DNA of 64,000 nucleotides from NCBI GenBank assembly GCA_029255105.1, contig JAQWWH010000085.1, positions 1-64,000 of the forward strand, in the 5' to 3' direction. Shown in pieces: positions 58,238-64,000 of the stretch (within the stretch, counting starts at the first letter, position 1; each line of letters opens with the position of its first letter). A program made the translations under genes and the position numbers. Source of the DNA: Flavimaricola sp. (lineage in GTDB: Bacteria > Pseudomonadota > Alphaproteobacteria > Rhodobacterales > Rhodobacteraceae). The notes beneath the pieces are model-generated. The model was not told where the DNA came from, made no database searches, and was given only the letters and a program-made list of their open reading frames with translations.

Positions 58238-58903
58238 TCAGACCTCGATCGGTTCAATGAGCATGGGACCGCTAGCACGGTTCGAGTTTACCTCGGTCCC
58301 GACGCGGTGAAAGCGTAGGGCGTCTTCCGGTGCGGCCTTCATCAAGACGGCAGCCCCCTTGCCCGCCTCACCCAGCCAGAGTGGCCAGTCGACGGCATCA
58401 AGCACGACCGGCATCCGGTGGTGAATGCGCGACATGGACTGGTTGGCCCCGGTCGTCACCACCGCACAGGTCGTCAGAGCCTGGCCGTCGCGTTCCCAGG
58501 TCTGCCAGACCCCGGCAAAGACCAGCGGTGCGCCATCTGACCGGGTGATGTACCAGGGCAGACGGGCCTTCTCCTCGGTCACCATCCATTCGTAGAACCC
58601 CGTTGCCACGATCAGGCATCGGCGTTCGCGGGCCGCGGCGCGAAAGGCGGGCTTTTCGGCAATCGTCTCGGCCCGGGCGTTGATCAGAAGGGGGCCGTCG
58701 TTGGGCGCCTTGTACCAGTGGGGCACAAAGCCCCAGCGCATGGGGCGCAACCGGCGGGTCCCCTCGTCCGACTGGACGACATGGATCTGAACCGTCGGAC
58801 AGACGTTGTAGTTGGGCACATCGGGCAGGTCATTGGCAGGCACTGCTTCGAACATCTGCGCCATCGCGTCATGGGGCAGAGTGATTGCCATACGTCCACA
58901 CAT
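58238..58903 (-). CDS. SOS-response-associated peptidase (SRAP, YedK/HMCES family)
   Basis: A 221-residue SRAP protein that forms a covalent cross-link to abasic sites in single-stranded DNA and so shields them. The catalytic Cys2 directly follows the initiator Met (MCGRMAI), and the other active-site positions are present: NARAE near 73, the Glu in GFYEW near 103 and HHRMPVVL near 163. The start is fixed by Cys2. No LexA box is evident upstream. It lies upstream of the methyltransferase gene by 67 bases on the same strand. Confidence 0.93.
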   Translation of the reverse strand: MCGRMAITLPHDAMAQMFEAVPANDLPDVPNYNVCPTVQIHVVQSDEGTRRLRPMRWGFVPHWYKAPNDGPLLINARAETIAEKPAFRAAARERRCLIVATGFYEWMVTEEKARLPWYITRSDGAPLVFAGVWQTWERDGQALTTCAVVTTGANQSMSRIHHRMPVVLDAVDWPLWLGEAGKGAAVLMKAAPEDALRFHRVGTEVNSNRASGPMLIEPIEV

Positions 58904-59127
58904 CGGCCAGCCCCCTCGATCCTATCCGTCCCGATCTCAGCCTAGCGGACCGCAGCATCGCGGGCCAGACCATCGACGCTTCAAACCCGCGTCCCTCGAC
59001 GGCACCTGTTCACAGTGTTCACAGTTGTCCTCTTAGGTTCGAAATCCGTGGGCGGGCCACCATCTCCGCTTGCCTATTGAATCATGTGGTCATGTTGCCG
59101 AACACGACGCCCACTCCCCCTCCTAAC

Positions 59128-59157
59128 GAAAAAGGGCGCGCCCCGAAGGACGCGCCC
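59128..59157 (-). terminator. Rho-independent terminator after the 5'-nucleotidase gene
   Basis: On the minus strand a GGGCGCG / CGCGCCC stem with a 10-base loop (59134-59140 with 59151-59157) is followed by five T residues. It begins 22 bases after the nucleotidase stop codon. Confidence 0.75.
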
Positions 59158-59179
59158 CATCCGGTCGCCTTTGGCGACC

Positions 59180-60739
59180 TTACTTCATCGTGATGCGGCC
59201 GTCGGTGTAGGGGGTATAGGGCCCCTGCGCCTGCATGTACTCAATCACCACATCAGCCAGGTCGGGGCCAAAGTCATAGGCGTTCTCGGCATCGCGGAAC
59301 ATGGCATAGCCGTCGCCCCCGTTGCGCACAAAGTTGTTGGAGACCACGCCGTAGGTCGCGGCCGGGTCAATGGCTGCCCCGCCCACCATGATGTCGCTGA
59401 TCCGGCTTCCCGGCTCCATGCTCAGATCGACGGTAAAGGTCATGCCCGCCACCTGCGGGAACCGGCCAGAGCCGTCCTCGTGCTGGCTTGCCCCGTTCTC
59501 GAGCGCGTCGATCATCGCCTGACCGCTGACAAAGAAGGTCGACAGCGTGTTCTGGAAAGGCAGCACCGTCAGGATCTCGCCTTTGGTGACTTCGCCCGCG
59601 TCGATGTTGGCCCGGATCCCACCCGAGTTCATGAACCCGATCTGGATGCCCTGATCGGCAACCCGCTCAAGCATGGCGTCTGCAATCAGGTTCCCGCCCG
59701 AGCATTCCATCTGGCGGCAGACGGCCCGGTCGCCGACGATCATGTCGACGGCCTCGGCCACGACCTCGTTGCGGATCTCGTCCAGCGGTGCGGCCAGTTC
59801 GGCAACCCGGGCGACAGATGCGGCATCCTCAGTGACAGAGGCGTCCATGATGATCGGTTCGCCCACGGCCTCGGTGATGACGCCGTTGTCGTCAAAGGTC
59901 ACGTTCAGCTCGCCCAGGAACTTGCCGTAGGCATAGGCCTGCACGATGGCCGTGTCGCCGACCATGATCGGATAGGGGCCCTTCGCGCCTTCGATGGTGT
60001 TGGACAGAAGGCTGTTGTCATGGCCGCCAACGATGACGTCGACGCCAGTGGGGCCCTCTGCGACCCGCGTGTCCACATTCAGGCCAGAGTGGCTGAGCAC
60101 GATGATCTTGTTCACGCCTTGGGCGGTCAGGGCATCGACCTGGGCCTGCACGGCAGCAACCGGATCAGAGAAGGTGACATTGGGTCCGGGGCTGGCCAGT
60201 TCGGCGGTGTTTTCCGGGGTCAGGCCGATCAGACCGATCCGCTCACCGCCTCGCTCGATGATGACCGATTTCTGAATTGCATCAGCAAGCATCTCTTCGC
60301 CTGCAAAATCGGCATTCGACATAAGCATCGGGAAGCTGACCGAATCGACAAAGCCGCGCAGAACCTCGGGGCCATCGTCGAATTCGTGGTTACCCACCGT
60401 CATGGCGTCATAGCCCATCAGGTTCATGAACTCGGCCGCCATCGCGCCCTTGTAGTAGGTGTAGAACAGGGTGCCCTGGAACTGGTCGCCCCCATCCACA
60501 AGGATGGAGTTGTTGGACCGGGCCCGTGCTTCCTGAACAGCCGTGACAAGGCGGGCCGAGCCGCCAAAGCACTCTCCGGCCGTGTTATCCTCGGCGGAAC
60601 AGCCTGAGTCGAACGCGCTGATCGGCTCAAACCGGGCGTGGAAATCGTTGGTGTGTAAAATGGTCAGCGAATAGTCGGCAGACGCTGCCCCGGCGCAAAG
60701 CGCAAGCGCGCAGGTCGAGGCCAGAATACGTGCAGTCAT
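59180..60739 (-). CDS. Periplasmic 5'-nucleotidase / metallophosphoesterase
   Basis: A 519-residue secreted enzyme that hydrolyses extracellular nucleotides. A signal peptide covers the first 21 residues (MTARILASTCALALCAGAAS-AD). The N-terminal metallophosphoesterase domain has ILHTNDFHARFEP, VDGGDQFQGT, VGNHEFDDG and LSHSGLNVD metal sites; the C-terminal 5'-nucleotidase domain (from about 335) has MNSGGIRANIDAG and VVSNNFVRNGGDGY for nucleotide binding. UshA-like phosphate or nucleoside scavenging is the probable role. It is monocistronic with its own terminator. Confidence 0.92.
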   Translation of the reverse strand: MTARILASTCALALCAGAASADYSLTILHTNDFHARFEPISAFDSGCSAEDNTAGECFGGSARLVTAVQEARARSNNSILVDGGDQFQGTLFYTYYKGAMAAEFMNLMGYDAMTVGNHEFDDGPEVLRGFVDSVSFPMLMSNADFAGEEMLADAIQKSVIIERGGERIGLIGLTPENTAELASPGPNVTFSDPVAAVQAQVDALTAQGVNKIIVLSHSGLNVDTRVAEGPTGVDVIVGGHDNSLLSNTIEGAKGPYPIMVGDTAIVQAYAYGKFLGELNVTFDDNGVITEAVGEPIIMDASVTEDAASVARVAELAAPLDEIRNEVVAEAVDMIVGDRAVCRQMECSGGNLIADAMLERVADQGIQIGFMNSGGIRANIDAGEVTKGEILTVLPFQNTLSTFFVSGQAMIDALENGASQHEDGSGRFPQVAGMTFTVDLSMEPGSRISDIMVGGAAIDPAATYGVVSNNFVRNGGDGYAMFRDAENAYDFGPDLADVVIEYMQAQGPYTPYTDGRITMK

Positions 60740-60893
60740 GACGGGATCCCCCGGTATGGTCTGAATTGTGACAGCTTGGTCTGCAATTGTCCGGCTGTCA
60801 AAGCGATCGCTGCCGCTTGGTCGCAGGTCTTCGCGACGGGTTCATGACGGACCGCATCTTGACCCTGTTACCGGGGCGCTGCATGAGATGGGT

Positions 60894-61229
60894 ATGATGA
60901 TTTACAAACTCCTCCTCGCGTCCGAATGGGCCGATCTGCAGGCCAAGGGGCAAACAGCAGGTGCCCCCATCGACCTGGCCGACGGTTATGTCCATCTGTC
61001 GACAGGCGATCAGGTTGCCGAGACGGCGGCAAAATACTTCGCCGATATCAGAGGGCTCGTCCTGCTGGCCATCGACGATGGCCCGCTTGGCGCAGACCTG
61101 AAATGGGAACCCTCGCGCGGCGGGGCACTGTTTCCACACCTATACCGGGAACTGCGGCTGACCGATGTGGGCTGGCACCACGTGCTGGTGCTGCAAGACG
61201 GCGCACACCGGTTTCCGCCCCTCGCATGA
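60894..61229 (+). CDS. DUF952 family protein
   Basis: A small cytoplasmic protein of 111 residues. [32 protein letters not shown] and [19 protein letters not shown] are characteristic of DUF952; conserved His and Glu residues suggest an enzyme, but no function is established. The start lies among closely spaced ATGs (60888, 60894, 60897); family proteins begin MIYK, so 60894 or 60897 is likely. It overlaps pyrD by 4 bases, and this pairing is common in Rhodobacteraceae. Confidence 0.85.
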   Translation: MMIYKLLLASEWADLQAKGQTAGAPIDLADGYVHLSTGDQVAETAAKYFADIRGLVLLAIDDGPLGADLKWEPSRGGALFPHLYRELRLTDVGWHHVLVLQDGAHRFPPLA

Positions 61230-62278
61230 GGGCGCTGACCACCCTTGGCCTCGCCGCCCTGCGCAGGTTCGACCCGGAACAGGCGCATGGGCTGGCGCTG
61301 ACGGCGCTCAACGCGGGGCTTGGCCCACGCTCGGGCGCGGTCAGCACAGCGCGGCTGCGCACCGTGCTCGCAGGGCTGGATCTGCCCAATCCCGTCGGGC
61401 TGGCGGCAGGTTTTGACAAAAACGCCGTGGCGCTGAAGGCGCTTGGCCAAAGCGGCTTTGGCTTTGTCGAGGTTGGGGCTGCCACACCCCGGGCCCAGCC
61501 CGGCAATCCCAAACCAAGGCTGTTTCGGCTGACCGAGGACGCGGGCGTCATCAACCGGTTCGGCTTCAACAACGACGGGATGGAGGCGATCGGGGCGCGG
61601 CTAGCGGGCCGCCCTGCCGGTCAGATCGTGGGTCTGAACCTCGGGGCCAACAAGGACAGCGCGGACCGGGCGGCGGACTTCGCAACGGTGCTGGCCCATT
61701 GCGCGGCACATCTGGACTTTGCCACCGTCAACGTCTCCTCCCCCAACACCGAACGACTGCGCGACCTTCAGGGCAAAGCCGCACTGGGTGCCCTTCTGGC
61801 CGGCGTGCGGGATGTCAACGATGGGCTGCCGCGGCCCTTGCCCATCTTCCTCAAGATCTCGCCGGACCTGACAGAGGCAGAGCTTGAGGACGTGGCCGAC
61901 GTCGCCGAAGCGGCGGGCATCGCCGCCATTGTCGCCACCAACACCACCCTGTCGCGCGATGGACTGGCCAGCGCCAACAAGACCGAGGCCGGCGGGCTTT
62001 CAGGCCAGCCACTATTTGAAAAATCGACCCGGGTGCTGGCGCGACTGTCATCGCTGACGACGCTCCCCCTGATCGGGGTGGGCGGGATCGGCAGCGCCGA
62101 GCAGGCCTATGCCAAGATCCGGGCCGGGGCCAGCGCAGTGCAGCTTTATACAGCGCTTGCCTACAAGGGGCTTCACCTCGTCGACGACATCGCCCACGGA
62201 CTGGACGGGTTGCTGGCAAGGGATGGCTTTGCAACGGTGGCCGATGCCGTTGGGACAGGCCGCTCGGACTGGCTCTGA
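61226..62278 (+). CDS. pyrD: Dihydroorotate dehydrogenase (quinone), class 2
   Basis: A 350-residue membrane-associated flavoenzyme that oxidises dihydroorotate to orotate in pyrimidine synthesis, passing electrons to quinone. The N-terminal helix (about 1-30) for membrane binding marks class 2. FMN and substrate motifs: [15 protein letters not shown] near 61, [10 protein letters not shown] near 112, GLNLGANK near 133, TVNVSSPNT with the catalytic Ser region near 175, ATNTTLSR near 235 and [20 protein letters not shown] near 288. The ATG at 61226 overlaps the DUF952 stop. Confidence 0.95.
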   Translation: MRALTTLGLAALRRFDPEQAHGLALTALNAGLGPRSGAVSTARLRTVLAGLDLPNPVGLAAGFDKNAVALKALGQSGFGFVEVGAATPRAQPGNPKPRLFRLTEDAGVINRFGFNNDGMEAIGARLAGRPAGQIVGLNLGANKDSADRAADFATVLAHCAAHLDFATVNVSSPNTERLRDLQGKAALGALLAGVRDVNDGLPRPLPIFLKISPDLTEAELEDVADVAEAAGIAAIVATNTTLSRDGLASANKTEAGGLSGQPLFEKSTRVLARLSSLTTLPLIGVGGIGSAEQAYAKIRAGASAVQLYTALAYKGLHLVDDIAHGLDGLLARDGFATVADAVGTGRSDWL

Positions 62279-62305
62279 CACCTTAGCCGCGCAACTCCCC
62301 CCTCA

Positions 62306-62366
62306 TCTCGCCAAAAATATCCTCGGGGGGAAGGGCCGCAGGCCCGTGGGGGGCAGACAGCCCCCC
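62306..62366. repeat. Rhodobacteraceae-type intergenic hairpin element
   Basis: The segment CTCGCCAAAAATATCCTCGG followed by GGGCC-GCA-GGCCC (62333-62345) and GGGGGGC-AGACA-GCCCCCC (62348-62366) has the look of a short element found many times between genes in Rhodobacteraceae. It lies between the convergent pyrD and MATE genes and probably serves as a bidirectional terminator. The multiplicity is from general knowledge; only one copy is in this window. Confidence 0.55.
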
Positions 62367-62382
62367 TGCCACCACCACCAGC

Positions 62383-63696
62383 TCAGGCGACGGCTCGTTC
62401 GAGGGCGGGGTAACGCAGGCCAAGTGTGACGGCACGGGCCACGAAGCTGATCAAAAGGGCGATCCACAGGCCATGGTTGCCAAAGGCGGCCAGCAGGAAC
62501 GGGGCAAGGGCAAAATAGATCAGGGCCGAGACGACCATCATGTTGCGCATGTCGCGGGTTCGGGTCGCCCCGATAAAGATGCCGTCCAGCATCCACGCCG
62601 CACAGCCCACCAGCGGTGCCGCCACCATCCAGGGCAGGAACGCGCGGGCCGCCTCGCGGACCTCGGGGGCTGTCGCCATCAGGTCGATGATCGCGCCGCC
62701 CCACAGGGCAAAGGCCAGCGCCATGGCGGCACAGGCCGCAGCCCCCCAAAGGCTTGCCAGCACCGCCCCACGGCGCAGCACGGGCAGGGCGCGGGCGCCA
62801 ACGGCCTGGCCAACGATCGCCTCGGCGGCGAAGGCAAATCCATCCAAGGCATAGGCCGTGATGTGCAGGAACTGCAGCAAGACCTGATTGGCGGCCAGGC
62901 GCACATCGCCCAGACCCGCCCCAAAGAACAGGAAGCTGACGAAAATCGCCTGCAACAGGACCGACCGGATCAGGATGTCGCCGTTCACGCTGGCCATCCG
63001 GCGCAAACGCGCGGCGTCCAGAATGCGCTCGACATCCCGCCATGCCCGGCCGCGAAAGGCCGCCCGGCACATCCAGAGACCCAGCAAAAGGCCCGACCAT
63101 TCCGCCAGAAAGGTCGCAAAGGCCACGCCCTGCACGCCCCAGCCCAACCCCAGCACGAACCACAGGTCCAGGATCACGTTCAGACCGTTCATCCAGACCT
63201 GGATGACCAGCACAGCGCGGGTGCGTTCCTTGGCGATCAGCCAACCGGTTATGCCGTAAAGGGCGATAGCGGCGGGGGCTGACCAGATGCGGATGCCCAT
63301 ATAGGCCCGGGCCAGTCCTTCGACCTCGGCGCTGGCCGGCGACACCCGGAAGCCCAGCATGAACAGCGGAACCTGCAATGCAATCATCGCGGCCCCTGCC
63401 CCCAACCCGATCAGCAGGACCCGGCTCAGCAGGGCGGACACCTCGGCGGTGTCCCCGGCCCCATGGGCCTGGCTGGCCAGCCCCGTTGTTCCCATGCGCA
63501 AAAAGCCAAAGATCCAATAAAACGCAGTCAGGATGATCGCACCGATCCCCACCGCCCCGATGGGGGCGGCCTCGCCCAACTGGCCAACAACGCCTGTGTC
63601 CACCGCCCCGAGGATCGGGACAGTCGCGTTCGACACCACGATGGGCAGGGCAATGGCCAGGACCCGTCTGTCGGTCGGCAGGATCGCGTCAGACAT
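62383..63696 (-). CDS. MATE-family efflux transporter (DinF-like)
   Basis: A 437-residue inner-membrane protein with twelve predicted helices in two MATE repeats (about 10-210 and 230-430). The opening LALPIVVSNATVPILGAVDTGVVG-type segment and GAIILTAFYWIFGFLRMG are typical of the DinF branch. MATE proteins export drugs or metabolites with H+ or Na+. The start overlaps the end of the thioesterase gene by 8 bases, so both are in one operon. Confidence 0.92.
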   Translation of the reverse strand: MSDAILPTDRRVLAIALPIVVSNATVPILGAVDTGVVGQLGEAAPIGAVGIGAIILTAFYWIFGFLRMGTTGLASQAHGAGDTAEVSALLSRVLLIGLGAGAAMIALQVPLFMLGFRVSPASAEVEGLARAYMGIRIWSAPAAIALYGITGWLIAKERTRAVLVIQVWMNGLNVILDLWFVLGLGWGVQGVAFATFLAEWSGLLLGLWMCRAAFRGRAWRDVERILDAARLRRMASVNGDILIRSVLLQAIFVSFLFFGAGLGDVRLAANQVLLQFLHITAYALDGFAFAAEAIVGQAVGARALPVLRRGAVLASLWGAAACAAMALAFALWGGAIIDLMATAPEVREAARAFLPWMVAAPLVGCAAWMLDGIFIGATRTRDMRNMMVVSALIYFALAPFLLAAFGNHGLWIALLISFVARAVTLGLRYPALERAVA

Positions 63697-64000
63697 CTGT
63701 ATCCGGCATCAGGAAATGCCCGGTGGCCTGGGCAAAAAGCCGGGCGCGGTTGTCCTGCCAGGCCTCGACATGAACACTGGCAAAGCGCCGCCCCGAGCGG
63801 TTTACCCGCGCTCGCGCATAGGCATCGCGCGGCAGGCCCGAACGAAGATAGTCGACCGTGAAGTCGATGGTCTTGGGCAGCCGCACGAGCGGCAAGGCCG
63901 GATTTGCGGGCTTTGCACCTTCGGGCGGGAGGCCTGCCGGGGAAACTGCAGCAGGCCGGTGCTCCATCTCGTCCCAGATCATCGCCCAGCTTAGTTCGAT
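63689..64000 (-). CDS. Hotdog-fold thioesterase (PaaI/acyl-CoA thioesterase family), 3' part
   Basis: The last 103 codons of a gene that starts beyond the right edge. The sequence TIDFTVDYLRSGLPRDAYAR is the central hotdog strand pair, and VHVEAWQDNRARLFAQATGHF is the closing strand of PaaI-like thioesterases, which hydrolyse acyl-CoAs. The catalytic region is not in the window. The reading frame continues without a stop up to base 64000, so the in-frame ATG at 63982 is not taken as the start. Confidence 0.75.
   Translation of the reverse strand: MELSWAMIWDEMEHRPAAVSPAGLPPEGAKPANPALPLVRLPKTIDFTVDYLRSGLPRDAYARARVNRSGRRFASVHVEAWQDNRARLFAQATGHFLMPDTDV

Noticed and set aside
1-64000. CRISPR arrays, tRNA/rRNA genes, insertion sequences or prophage genes
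   Set aside because: None was recognised on reading: no regularly spaced long repeats, no transposase or integrase motifs, no tRNA cloverleaf noticed. A tRNAscan or ISfinder run could overturn this.

Overview
The window is dense, GC-rich DNA, almost all of it carbon-source catabolism, and reads like a chromosome or large replicon of an alphaproteobacterium of the Rhodobacteraceae/Roseobacter type. This is judged from codon and GC character, gene style, a LexA box of the form GAAC-N7-GAAC, an FnrL-like box, and a class I PPK2. No rRNA, tRNA, CRISPR array, insertion sequence or phage gene was seen. Most genes overlap by 1-8 bases or sit within 30 bases of each other, so they form a few very long operons.

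Layout. 1-2305: the 5' end of an alpha/beta hydrolase gene, a CsiR-like GntR regulator and a polyphosphate kinase 2 with a predicted FnrL site. 2340-16908 (minus): a 14-gene operon divergent from a LacI-type regulator (17134-18162). It holds a ribose/inositol-type ABC importer (binding protein, fused ATPase, two permeases), four Gfo/Idh/MocA-fold proteins, a MocC-like TIM-barrel isomerase, two SDRs, a DUF4432 mutarotase-like protein, a PcaD-like hydrolase and a three-histidine-box desaturase/hydroxylase that resembles MocD of rhizopine catabolism. I read it as uptake and stepwise oxidation of an inositol-like or glycoside substrate, possibly with oxidative O-demethylation. 18287-23351: a DMT exporter, a UvrD-type helicase with a LexA box, a possible structured RNA ending in a terminator, and a two-gene operon (LtnD-like dehydrogenase plus TIM-barrel isomerase).

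23380-39459: an amino-sugar locus. A cytoplasmic GH20 hexosaminidase and a NagR/NagQ-type GntR regulator are divergent from a 13-gene operon: a carbohydrate ABC importer, a Gfo protein, a NagB-II-type deaminase, an AgaS-type deaminase/isomerase, a ROK kinase, NagA and CutC, followed by three amino-acid/peptide genes (diaminopropionate ammonia-lyase-like, M24 peptidase, Asp/Glu racemase family). It would import N-acetylhexosamine oligosaccharides, cut them inside the cell, then phosphorylate, deacetylate and deaminate the sugars. Converging on it (39471-46087) is a dipeptide/oligopeptide ABC operon with its own M24 peptidase.

46400-53426: five genes that together match the D-apiose/D-apionate pathway that uses a RuBisCO-like protein (ApsD, ApnL, ApnO, OiaK, OiaX), with an FCD-type GntR regulator between the two halves and a 15-bp palindrome in front of apnO. 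A GMC oxidoreductase lies directly upstream. 55192-64000: housekeeping and miscellaneous genes (GST-like, VOC, transglutaminase-like, methyltransferase, SRAP peptidase, 5'-nucleotidase, DUF952, PyrD, MATE exporter, and the end of a hotdog thioesterase).

Limits: all family calls are by eye from motifs and remembered family features. Substrate assignments for the 14-gene operon and the LtnD/TIM-barrel pair are inference.
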